The notes beneath the pieces are model-generated. The model saw only the letters and a list, made by a program, of their open reading frames with translations. It searched no databases and was not told where the DNA came from. A DNA stretch of 64,000 nucleotides from Heliopora coerulea. Its lineage: Eukaryota > Cnidaria > Anthozoa > Scleralcyonacea > Helioporidae. The stretch lies in assembly GCA_030142905.1 (NCBI GenBank), contig JASJOG010000069.1, positions 124,001 to 188,000 of the forward strand, in the 5' to 3' direction. Position numbers and translations under genes: made by a program. Positions 1 through 11,600 of this stretch are shown piece after piece (within the stretch, counting starts at the first letter, position 1; every line of letters starts with the position of its first letter).

Positions 1-434
1 TCATTTGTAAAAATTACCTTGCTAAAATCAGTCTTCAAACTTTCTCTGGCCCAATCCAAACGCTTTTGCTTGTGTGTTTTATTTAGAGGAGGTCTGCCAA
101 CTGATTTCTTGACCGTGCTCATTGTTTGAAGGATTCTACACCTTTTATCACGTTTCACTCCTGATATTCCTGCCTTGTCAAACACTTCTGCACTACTGAG
201 TAGTGGATGCTTTGTAATAATTTGCTTCAATTTACGGTTGTCTCTGTCACTAATGTTCTTAAATCCCTTTCCTTTGCTTCTCACTCTCTTTTTGTTTAGG
301 TCTTCCATTGCATTCTTAACTGTTTGATGGTCTCGTCGTAGTATCTTTGAAATTTCTAATGTTGTTTTCCCTCTGGCTAATAACTGCACAATTTCCTTTT
401 TCTCTGTTGCTGATAAGTCCTTCTTTCTGCCCAT
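1..434 (-). CDS. Tc1-family transposase, N-terminal part (partial)
   Basis: The frame is open from an ATG at 434 to the window edge, 144 codons without a stop. It begins MGRKKDLSATEKKEIVQL, typical of the N-terminal helix-turn-helix that binds the terminal repeats in Tc1 transposases. A second HTH-like basic segment follows (GRPPLNKTHKQKR, about residues 111-123) and then the lead-in to the DDE catalytic domain (KRLDWARESL). The last readable residues are VIFTN. In Tc1 proteins the first catalytic Asp normally follows IF(S/T), so an Asn appears to stand there, which would make this copy inactive. The catalytic domain is off the edge, so that reading is provisional. Confidence 0.75.
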   Translation of the reverse strand, partial: MGRKKDLSATEKKEIVQLLARGKTTLEISKILRRDHQTVKNAMEDLNKKRVRSKGKGFKNISDRDNRKLKQIITKHPLLSSAEVFDKAGISGVKRDKRCRILQTMSTVKKSVGRPPLNKTHKQKRLDWARESLKTDFSKVIFTN

Positions 435-702
435 GTTGACTTTTAACTAAGAGATCGGCTACAGTACAGGATTTATATAGTAGTGCTAGCACACTTGCAT
501 AATAAATTCAGACACTGCTTTTCTAATTAGACGATTGTTTTGGGAATAAATTGGACCAATCTTTGTAATGCGAAAGAAGATGAACTGCTATTACTTGTTT
601 GTACATTACTTTGTTATATGCATGACTGCTACGAGGCTATGCAAAGCCCATACAAATATATTTCGAATTATCACTCTTGCATAATAACTTCAGACGAAGT
701 GT
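1..702 (-). mobile_element. Tc1-like DNA transposon, 5' end, running off the left edge
   Basis: The transposase frame on the minus strand (434 down to 1) is preceded at 495-513 and again at 677-695 by two nearly identical copies of TTGCATAATAAnTTCAGAC. Paired direct repeats inside one terminal region are the IR/DR arrangement of Tc1/Sleeping Beauty-type elements, where each copy is a transposase binding site. The outer end is probably near 702, just before a TA dinucleotide, the Tc1 target. The opposite end lies outside the window. Family assignment rests on the protein; the exact end is inferred. Confidence 0.7.
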
Positions 703-764
703 ATGTTTGGTCTGCTCATTGAGTTTACTTGCCATTGACCTTTTTCACAGAAACCTACCTTCGT

Positions 765-902
765 CATTTCATCGACGGTCTACGTACAGACATACGTAGA
801 CCCTCGTACAGACTAACGTAGACCTTCGTACAGACTAACGTAGACCTTCGTACAGACTAACGTAGACCTTCGTACAGACTAACGTAGACCCTCGATGAAA
901 TG
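765..902. repeat. 22-bp minisatellite inside an inverted-repeat frame
   Basis: Four to five head-to-tail copies of a 22-bp unit (CTTCGTACAGACTAACGTAGAC) fill about 787-893. The array is framed by CATTTCATCGACGGTCTACG on the left and its near-perfect reverse complement (CGTAGACCCTCGATGAAATG) on the right. Terminal inverted repeats enclosing a tandem core resemble foldback elements that carry internal minisatellites. It lies upstream of the first visible INTS10 exon, in sequence that is intronic if the 5' exons are further left. Confidence 0.8.
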
Positions 903-1408
903 CTTTTCCCGTTTATCTCACATTCGATCAATAACCGGTCTATTTTTTTTGCACCATCTCGTATGGCTCACGTACATTTCCACAAAACTGCATTTATTGC
1001 AGTTTCAAATAGACTTGGATTATTAATGGTTAAATGTGAGGTGTTCTAATCAAGTACGCATACCTCGCGCGGGGTCCTTGCGTGGTCAACAGACAGAAGT
1101 AAACAACAAACTGAAGACTCTGTCCTCATTGCGCGCGCGCGCTGGAAGCAAAATTGGTGTTTAATTTTACCAATAGGATATCTTTATGCGTATCAAAATA
1201 AGAGTACCAAATACCGTATGCAAAGGAGTTGAATCGGAAAGAAGAAGGTATAAGAAAATAAGTTCAATACATTGTCCTTGGTTCACTTTCTAATTGAAAT
1301 TTAATTTCCTTTGAAATCTGAACGATTTTATTTGCCCTTCTAAGTCAAGTAATACGTTGTTACAAATTTTGTGTCAGAACCGTCACAGTTCTTGAATTTT
1401 ATTTCTAG

Positions 1409-2634
1409 AATGCCTGTACTCTTATCTTGACGCCTGATCAAATGCTCAACTGGCTGGAGTTGTCAATCCAGTACACGATTTGTTGTCAGTCTTGCCAAGT
1501 AAATATCGACACAAATTTTCCAAGTGACGTGGACTACACATTTGTTGATCATAGTGATTTATGGGTTCAGCTTCATGAGTTACTATGTCTTATGGGAAAT
1601 AAGTGTGCTTGGGTAGATATTCTGAGGTTAAAAGATATCTTATCGCCGAACAGGTAAGTCCACTTCGATGTTGTTCAGCATGTAACTGGTCTGATATAGC
1701 GACTTCAACTTGGCGGATAAGTCCTAGTAATTGAAAAGTGCTTTTCATGCTTTGAACGAACAAAATAAATTCTATCCTCCAAAAAGTTCTGTATAGTGGA
1801 TAACTTGATCCGACGGACAAAATTTAAAGCTCATTGCTAAATAGGCTTGTCTTTAGTTCCAGCCGAGTACTCATAAGACAAATTGGAAAGATGCTTCGTG
1901 CAAAAACATTCATCCTTAGGAGAACGGTCTTAACTATGCTTTTTCAAGGCTGGAAGAGCATTGTCTCACTCCCTGGGACATACCAACCGGATAGGCCAAT
2001 GGGGCTTCGTACAACCAACCCAAGGTGTTTTCAGCTGACGCTGTAGTGCTCCAGGTTCAAAGCGTGAGGTAATTTTCAAGTTTGTTTAGCAGTAAAGTTA
2101 TATTTTTTTGACACGTTGAATGCTGTATGTCTCGACAACGTATTTTATTATTTGAAAAAAAAAACCTCTGAGAAATCTGTTATTTAACAAATACAAGGTT
2201 GTGAGCTAGAATCGAATTGAGCTTGTCTTGTTTTTGAGGGCACACTCGATTTTCGAGAATGAGGGTTTTTTCTTAAAATATATCCCACATATTACCAGAC
2301 GATTGTACAAAAAACGGTGGGCGCAAAAGTTATTCTCTGTTAAAGGTTTACGAATTCAGAGCCTCCAGAAATGCAGCAGTGTTTACATCATTAAAACAGC
2401 TTTTTACTGTTCTTAGAAGCGTGAAGGATTCCTGGAGTTGCTTATCAGATATTCATCATAATTTGAAGAAATCCATGAAAGTTACTAGCAAGGCAGTTGA
2501 AGAAGGTCAGGTTTCAAGCACGGAGCTCGACGTGTTGGCGATGGAAAAGATTGGTGTTTTCTACGCTGCTGTTGCAATATTCTTTCGTTCTGTCTGGGAG
2601 TATTGCAAAATTGTTAACAAAACTGATGATAAAG
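1409..2634 (+). CDS. INTS10: INTS10 exons 1-2 of the window (helical repeat region)
   Basis: Exon 1409-1653 follows TTTCTAG and ends at CAG/GTAAGT. It reads [15 protein letters not shown] and then [17 protein letters not shown], matching the central helical region of INTS10. It ends two bases into a codon. Exon 2369-2634 starts after CCTCCAG and supplies the missing base. It contains [18 protein letters not shown], which aligns with the vertebrate segment around STMLVFFKNAFQY. It ends at G/GTACGT, one base into a codon. The acceptor of exon 2 was chosen because only that AG keeps the frame. Confidence 0.82.
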
Positions 2635-5600
2635 GTACGTAAGTGTGATGGACACTAAGACTTGTATCAATAATAATTTTGATACGTTAAAAAAATGTTA
2701 TAAGATGGTGACTACTTTGCGTAGTTCGAAATGAACGACACCTGTCTCTGAGTTTCTGACGGTGATGTTAGTGACCATTTACACGATACGATGGTCATAT
2801 ACGATTGTTCGTTCTGATGTATCCGATTAAATTCTTGGAGTCTTCCGAACGTACAGGTATTTACAGGTATTGCTACTTTGGTAAGCAAGTCGAAAGCAGA
2901 AATTAGAATGATGCTGCTGTGGACTACATTACATATCCCAAGACAAACAATCGTATATACAGTCAATGATATAAAAATAGGATGCTGCGTAGACTGTTAA
3001 ATAAGGGGCCCCATCCAAACTGCCGCACATATTTACTCTAACTACAGTTAGCGTTGACTTTGATTTTCTTCTTAACAATGTTAGTAAACAGCATGGTTGC
3101 ATCATGTTACATAAAATGTTTTCGTGAGATGTCGTGATTTATTATATATTCACTACGATAAACTCCTCAGCAAGCACAAAGATAAAAGTCGTCTCTTACT
3201 GGTGAAGTTCGATTCTGATTGCTCAGGGTGTTTTCCCAATAGTTAGTGCAATCGTCTGACCAATCAGAGGCCCCAAACGATTGTTCGCCACTAGTGAAAA
3301 AAGGGTACCGACTTTTCCCGCTACAGGTCATGCGTTCATACGTATCTTGATGTTAAACATGTGAGCTTAGAATATCGTTAGAAATAAATACATTTTCTAT
3401 CTTTTATGTTGTCAATATACAAGTTGTTGCGGAGAGGAACTCGAAGGAGTGTCTGTGCCCCATCACTTGTTACAAAAAATGTTTATTACAGTGCGCATAA
3501 TACATAAATTACTTTGTGGTTGGTTCGCTTCTCCGATTTTTATTCACTTGCTGTCATGAATCACAACTAGTGAATAAAAATTGCACGCTCTCACTTACCA
3601 TGAAGTAATCTATATTTACTATGGTTCCGATTAACTTCATGAAAAAAGTAAACGTGATAATATTAAGGTGGGACGGGTTTTAACAAAGATATTCAACCCA
3701 AGAAATGTTCCACTAAAATTGATGTGTCGCATCCCGTTTGCAAACACTTTTTGACAGAGGTTTGGTATGGCCAAAAAAAAATGTACTAAATCTCATATCA
3801 CCTTAATTTCTGGGGTCTGATGACTTTTGTTTATCCTTTCTACCCTTTAACCTTGCAAATATGGTTAAATCTCAATAAAGAATTTTGCATAATTGGGCCT
3901 TGATCATGATGTGATGCTCTAATCCTTCAGCTAATCCTCAGATGTTGCGGCGAAGGCTACATTTGTAAAGTTGTTTGGTCTGGGGTATCTCTTGCACATT
4001 GTGCAGGTATAGTAGAGTGCTTTTTGATGTTGTTGTTCTGAGGTTCAAGCAGGATATTTCTGAAAGGCAAGGCAAATTTTTTTTTAAAAAATTCTATCTA
4101 TTAAACACCCCTAAATGCATTCCGTAGTTCACATGTTACGAAAAAGACTTCATTTTCTTAAAACAAACACTAGATTTCATTGGGACAAAATATTTTTCTC
4201 ATACAATTTCCCATCGCCCGCACTTGTGACCATTGCGCCTCTCCACGTTCTTGTTGAAGTTGACAAATCTGGTAGGTTGGACCAGAGATACAGTTGAGGA
4301 AATTCTATGAGCAATGATCAAGACGAAGCTCAAAAATTTTATCTCAGGGAAAGGTTGGACAAGACGCCTTATTGTGTGCGATAAAACCTTCCCCGATAAG
4401 ACGTCGCCTCTTGACGAGTAGAATCATCTGACATAATCCAGTGTAAACTGATAACAAAAGCCTGTTCCTGCCGGATAAGAGTATAACATCATCTGTCTCG
4501 CAGTTATATTGTATTTAGCCAACCCGATAATTATAGTTAAAGTTAATCACTGTTTTTATCTAATTGTCCCAAGAAGGTATCGGGTTCAAATCCCCTCTGG
4601 AAGTCGGAACCTCTTTCTCTGCATCTTCGTTAGTCGAACTTCCTCAATTGTGACTCTTATTTGAGGTAGCATGTTCTTCAACTTCTAAGACAATTTGCAG
4701 TAAAAGGCACTCTCCTATATCTGAATATAGCTACAGAATAACTTCACAAACGTAACCTTCGGCTTACAACCTGAATTTGAAAGGCTGGACGGTATGAGCA
4801 ATCAGAATTTTACGGGTTCGATTCTTGTCTGGGGCACAGGAACGTTTTCTGCGCATTATGTCTCTCATTTGGACTAATTTAGTTTTCAGCCGTATAAGAA
4901 TATCAGCTTAGCTTGTCTTCCTTAATTCGTATTTCTTTTAGACGTGGTTTTTTATAATTAATCATTTTAGGCATAACGGACACAAAAATCGTACCACCAC
5001 TAATCGTTTTGTTGGAAGATCTTTCTTCGCAAGGCAAAACTGGGGAAACCATGGAAATTAGGTATGCCGTTTGTCGAGTAGGTAAATGATCCGCCAAGGC
5101 TGTTTCACCCTAAGTTGATGTACTGTGAAAAGCTGCAATGAAACTGGAATAACTTAAATAATTAAAAATCTGAAAGATTTGAAAACCAATCTATTTTAAG
5201 AAACGTTTGTATTTTTGAATCTACAGCAGTTTCTTAAAATACATCTTGAAAGCAAATATTGTGTCATCTGATTTTGGTTAGATATACGCTAAGGTGAAAA
5301 GAACACACTTTGACTATGAAAAGCCGTCGGAGAAAATCTGCCCGAGTCTCGTGCGATTTGTTTTAGTTTACTGGTCCAAAAAAATTGTTTGATGCATGGC
5401 CGACTTTTGTCGGACATTTTCGGGGGTTTTTAATTTTTGCCCGAATTTTCCGACTTCTCGAACAGTTTGAAATGCCTAACACCCAATATTGCTCCGCAGC
5501 TACGCCACTGAAAATTTTAATGAAGAATTATAGTTTCGTGTAGAAGATAGAATTAATGAAATCGTTTTCTATGACGTATCGTCATCAACTTCAGTACTAA

Positions 5601-8600
5601 ATGGCCGTGGATAATAAGTAAAATCCAAATTTATCTTAGCTAGGCCCTGCTTTTCAGCCCATCAGTCCAAATTTTCGCCTGCTTCGGAGACGCGCCTCTA
5701 AATATCTAACTCAAAGTGGAAAATACTGCTCTTTAAGTAAAAGACAAAACATATTCTGAAAAACTGTGTCATCTTGTAGGCCAGCCTTAAGTTGTCTCTT
5801 TTCACCTAGATATAGTTCTATCAGCTTTCCTATTCATCCATAACATCTTTAATCTCTGTCACATCCTGTTATCACCGCCTACCACTATTAGATATCACTT
5901 ATTAACATTTGACATGTAAATATAGCCAGGTAGGCGTTCTTCTTCGTCACCGATGATGTCATCACGGTTCATGTAAATATATAAAGGCCTAGGTATGTTT
6001 ATGTAAAGTCACTTGGTCTGAAGATGATTTTGTAATAAAATCGAAATATTACCATTTCACTTTCGTCCCTTATATAACTCGAATCTTGAGTTTACAAGAT
6101 GACACTTTTTTTCGGAATGTTTTGTCTTTTACTTTTTGAAACTGTCCGCTGGTCGTGGATACTGCTCTTTAAGTGAAGAACAACCAAATTCACAGTCCTT
6201 TGGCTTAACTTTTGGGATGGGTCTTCAATAGAAATGTTGTAGCCTTTATAAAATTATATCTGACATGTTTTGGCAACAAGGAAAAATATTCATTTGAGTA
6301 TGATACAGTCCCAGTCGGGACTTACCGACACAAAGTTGGGGCGCAACTAGTGGAGGAGTTGGGAGGGGGGGATCGCGACCCCTGCCCTTTTGGAACCTAA
6401 TTATTTGAAAAGTATTGATGTTAGTGGCTTGGTAGAGCCCTTGAATTCAATTTCCATATCTGGAATGCTAACTGGCCAATGAAAAGTGAAACCAAGATGG
6501 CCGCCCATGGAGGCCAATTTTGGACGTCAGTTTCAGTCTCCTACGCGGGCTTGTACGTCAGTTTTAGTCTCCCACGCGACTTTTTACATTTTCTGACAAG
6601 TTTTCTTTGGAAATACACACAAAACATGCCTTCAAAATATAGAAATAAGTTTAAGAATTTTAAATATATTTCGACAAAGTCAAACCGAGTTACAGGTTAT
6701 GTATTTTCACGAAAATAAATTACCAAACATACGAGAAACCTGATAAAACGGTCTCAAAAAGCTACTTGAAGAAACTACTAAGTGCACGTCCTTTTTTTAC
6801 CGTTAGTTTACCATCTTCAGACAATTTAGTACACTTTTTAGGCCACACGGCAATAATGAATCCTTTTAAATACTCGATTATGTAAAATTGGTCCAGTAGT
6901 ATTTTGTCTAAACACTTTTTCCATGGTTGGGAATGTTTTCGAAGCCGAACCAAACAAAAACTAAAGATTAAAGTCGTGCAAAGGACTGGAACTGATGTGG
7001 AAGTCCGCGAAGAGGACTGAAACTGACGTCCAAAATTTCCCTCCATGGGCGGCCATCTTGGCTTCACTTTTTGCCCGAGCGAATAACTGGGAGTTAGCAT
7101 TCCAGATATGGAAATTGAGTTCACTGGGTAGAGCACTGTAAATTCAAAAATGGCATACTTAGAGGAAAATATTTAATAAATTGGTTTTATAAGCAGAAAA
7201 CCAATTGAAGGTGTCCAAATTAAGTCATATTACAAATCTTGATTTTATTTTGTAATACAGGGTGGGTACCGTGATAAGGGTGAACCCCAGAAAAATTAAA
7301 TTGTGTTTCAGCTGTATGTTGAGGTGTAGTAGGGTGTCTGGGGTGCTCTCCGGGGAAATTTTGAAGTTGCATGGATATTTTTAGCATTCTGGTTATAAAA
7401 ACTATGACCTCTCCCTACTCTGCGACCTGAAACATAGCGAAAACAGAGACATAGTGTATAAAATGAGCAGGGGCTCTTAAAAATCCAGCATGACGAAACG
7501 CGATATTGAGGGACCTCTCAGGGCCCTTTTAGCAAGTATCAGACGTAATTTTCAGTTTCAAAGCTGATGCAATGTAGCTACAGGAATATTCATGTTCCCA
7601 GGGTTTTCTGGGCAAACTGGACGCCCCGGTAAAAGAGGATGATAATGTCCATATTCTGGGACATCCGTATGATACTTTGCGCCTCCCAAATGGTGAGCAC
7701 AATAGTTTTCTCCATGTCATTAATGACTGTCGATTATTCTGAAATTGTATCGGTAGGGTCAATTTCAAAAGTGGAAGTTAAGCTATCTTATAGATGTATA
7801 AAGAATGTCTCAATCTGTGACATATTTATCGGGATTTTTTTATGGCCGCCGATTTTCAGTTTACTATGGGGGGGACCACCGACTTTCTTTAAGAATCTAC
7901 AACAAAGTTCGACAATATTCATTGTCTTTAGATTTTACTTTCTTACCTTAAGTAAAACAGTTCGAAGTATCAGTGGAGTCGGGCAGGAACCTTTACTAAT
8001 GCGCCACTGGTTGGGCAACACTGATCAAGTCAATTAACCAGTTGCATCGCTGGCAAACGTGTGGCTGCCCAGTACCTGCTAATTAATAGAAGTGATGGTG
8101 GGAAGGTTTTCCGTAAAAAAGATTATTTTATTTCTACAGAATTTTATATCTTCACTTAGAAATTGCTTTAACGTAACAAATCATGAAAAAGCTAATTTTA
8201 CCAAATTTGCTTGATAGATTTGATTGATTGCATTTCATTGGTCTGGTGTGCTTTTCACTGTGAGACGTATTTATCTTCAATCGGTTTTATGATATTTTGA
8301 TGACAGGCATGTACCAAAGAAGAAAAAGAAACTGTCTTTGGAGGTAAGTTAGTATCACGACAAGTGTGTCATTAATCTATTCGATGGTGATGTTCACTTA
8401 TTGTTTCATTCAACCCAGCCTGCTGGCTTTTTGACTGCAAAAGAAATCAAGGAACGTTCTATATTTTGATAGATCTTATATTTGCAGAGAATTTATCATA
8501 GTTTTCGTGATAGTTATAAGCAGTATTTAACAGCCGAGTGGAAGTACTTTGTCGGATATAGTCATTTCTACGATTTTTAAATTGACTCTTTAAACACCCC

Positions 8601-11600
8601 CCCTGCACACTTATTAAAGAAAACAATTTGAAGGTTAATGTTTTCCGACCCGCAACATTTGACTAAAAGAAATTAGCGGGAGTATCAGATATACAGATAC
8701 AACACGGTTATGAATGATTAATGTTTTAGAATTTTAAATTTTAGAATTGTATTTAATCATTAGTCCCATGAATCGTGGTAATTATTGGTGAATATTTACT
8801 GATTGTCATCGAGACTGGTGACGAATTGTTTTAGTGAAATATCATAAGTAAATAAAGGAGAGAAATAAATACTCATCAAAGGGAAACGTTTTATTTACTG
8901 TCGTATGAAAGGTGACTCCACAATCAAAACTTTGGCTTATTCTGTAGGGTTTAACTGTCAAATTCGCAAAACTTGACACACCCAACCATTGAAAAAATTT
9001 AGTCAAAATTTGCTCAGGGTGATTTTTTTATTTCACACAAATGAAGTAGTGGCCACTTTGAAATAATTCAAAAATTTTAAGTCACCTCGGACTAGGTGAT
9101 TACATGCAATGAAACAAGTGGCTGACCTCGGCCAGTTTTCCTAATTTCGCGTTAACCCCTTCTTCTACCAAGTCGATGTTGGTCGGTGATTTTGCACATG
9201 ACTTAACATTAATTGGAGTGACGGCAAGGATTTTTTTTCTAACTTTCCGTCCTCGATTTGCCTATATGCAGGATCAAAAAGAGAAGCAACAAGTTCATCT
9301 AAGTATTGGACCCAGTAAGTTGACGGAGCTACGTTTGTTTTTAATTGCGGGATGAACGACCGAGTTAATGAAACTACTGAGCGAACAGTTCGGGGTTTTT
9401 TTCCCCTATTTTTTCTTTTAATTTTTGTTTGCTTGTTTGTATACTTGTTTACGTGTTTGTTGGTATGTTTTTCTTTGATTTTGTCTATCGACACGCGTAC
9501 CGGTACGCAGCTCACAATTTTATCCTGTTTTCTTTCCAGATTGTGTATCAGTGGATCCTAGCGTCTGTGATTATTTTCTAGTGGCTGCTGATGCTTGGCA
9601 CATGCTCCATTCCCACTCTGATTATAAAAACGGTAACAGGAATTTGTCTGTAAAACGTGTACTGCTCAGAAAATTTGAGATTAATTTTGTACTTTTTTTT
9701 AACTATTTAGAGTTTTCAAGACTCCTGGACTCATGGAAGGTTGACGAATGGCAATGGATAGCACCATTTCAAGTTGATAGGCATATTTACAGAGTATCTA
9801 TGAATCAAAGCTATTTTTTACGAATTATTAAAAAATCTTATAACCTGGTGAGGTGCTACCACGTGAGAAATAAAGTGTAACATCATTTTATTCCGTCTTT
9901 TTGCAGGGAAAGTTCAAAAAAGCAATAGAAATTTTACAAGATCGAAGAGAAAATAACATGACTACTGCTTTCAGTCAACCGGTAATACTGTTGTACCTAT
10001 CTTCTTCTTCTTCTTCCCTCACTTTATCCCTTTTGGGGTCGGCGGACAGAATCTTCCTCCTCGACAGTGTCCTCTCTCTTACATCCTAAGTCCCTTTTCC
10101 TCCATGTCCTTTGTCACTTCATCCTTCCATCTTAATTTTGATCTCCCTCCAGGCCTCTTTCCTGGTACTTCAAGTGTCCATGCTATCTTCACCGCCGCTT
10201 CCTTTTCTTTTCTTTCAATATGTCCCAACCATCGCGTAACCTTGTTTCTCCCATTTACTCACTTGCATTAATTACTCTTGCTCTTACTCTGATGTCTTCG
10301 TTTCTAATTTTCTCAACTCTCCTAATGCCCAACATCCATCGCAACTTCCTCATTTCTGTCCTTTCAATCATATCTTGTTCTTTCTTCCTAAGTGCCTATG
10401 TCTCACATGCATATATCATCACTGGCCTGATTACGGTTTTATACACTTATATTTTTAGTTTCTCTAGTATCTTTCTGTCACATTCAATCCCTGACATGTC
10501 TCTCCACTTACCATTTTCGCTCACGATGGATCCTAGATACTTAAATTTCTTTACTTGTTCCAGCTTTACTTATGCGAGGGAATAATCCACGGCAGCGTGC
10601 CTTGACCACTTTGAGTACAGGGAGATGTCAAATTCTTGTCATTTGTTTTACCGACCAACCTACTGTCTTGCCTAGTAACTATGGGATAATTTTTCGCTAC
10701 ATTTTAACAAGTAAAGATTTTCTCTACCGACTCACCATTTTATCGATCAATTTCCCGAAAAGTGGGCTGTGTTACAGTCCATACACTCGTGCAGTGTATA
10801 CCCTTATAATTTATCAGAGAAATCGCCCAAATACGTTCTTGTTTGTCTTGGACTGAAGTTGGTTCTGTACCACAAATACACGGATTCATGCATCTGTCGT
10901 GGCAAAAATAAAAAAAAAGCCCAAAAAAATAAAAACTGAATTGTCATGTTTATCAACATATCTGCATTTCTGAGCAAATGTTATCCGAGATTATATGTGT
11001 AATGTCGATACGAAGAATGTTTTCATATTTTTGCTGTAACCATGGAAACCAAGCAACGAATACCAACTGAGGAACATACGTTGACTTTTCAAAGTCCTAT
11101 CCAAACTTGTTTTATGACTTTTGCCCGAGGCCGGGATGCGGTGTAGAAAACACGGCACTTGGGCTGAAAAAGATGTTGGCAAAACTAATAATCCTGTTAA
11201 TGGGGAATGATGTATTATAAAATCGCGTGACTCGTCCGCGAGCTCTGATTGGTTTATACCCGTGTTTGGATAAAAGTATCCAAACACGGAAAATTTCCCT
11301 CCAAAAGTATACTGGTTTGTTTTGCACGTTCAGTCTTTTATTTTATAAAAGAAACACGTAACGGTTTTCGTGTATTTGAATACTGTGATTCAAACACTTG
11401 GTGCGTCGCTTGACTTTCAAATAGGTTTAAAAAACTCGCTTGTTTTTCCTCCATTTCACCGTGTTAAAGTGGCTTCGCTTTGCTGACAAGAGTTCGATCT
11501 TCTTAAGCTCGTCTCTGATTGGTAGTTGATCATTTTCGGGAGAATTGTGTTTATTCATCATTGTGTTTATTAAATTAACTGCTTTTCATCTGTGGTTACT

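Noticed and set aside
777..893. CRISPR-like array
   Set aside because: Units are contiguous with no unique spacers, and the context is a eukaryotic genome; it is a minisatellite.
4115..4297. 60-codon frame in INTS10 intron
   Set aside because: No alignment to the expected INTS10 segment, and the neighbouring exons join in phase without it.
6762..7136. 124-codon minus-strand frame
   Set aside because: Runs through one arm and the spacer of a foldback element; no domain.
9315..9349. Longer INTS10 exon ending at GTTTGT near 9350
   Set aside because: A downstream donor is in phase, but GTAAGT at 9315 is a far better donor and gives an ungapped alignment to vertebrate INTS10.
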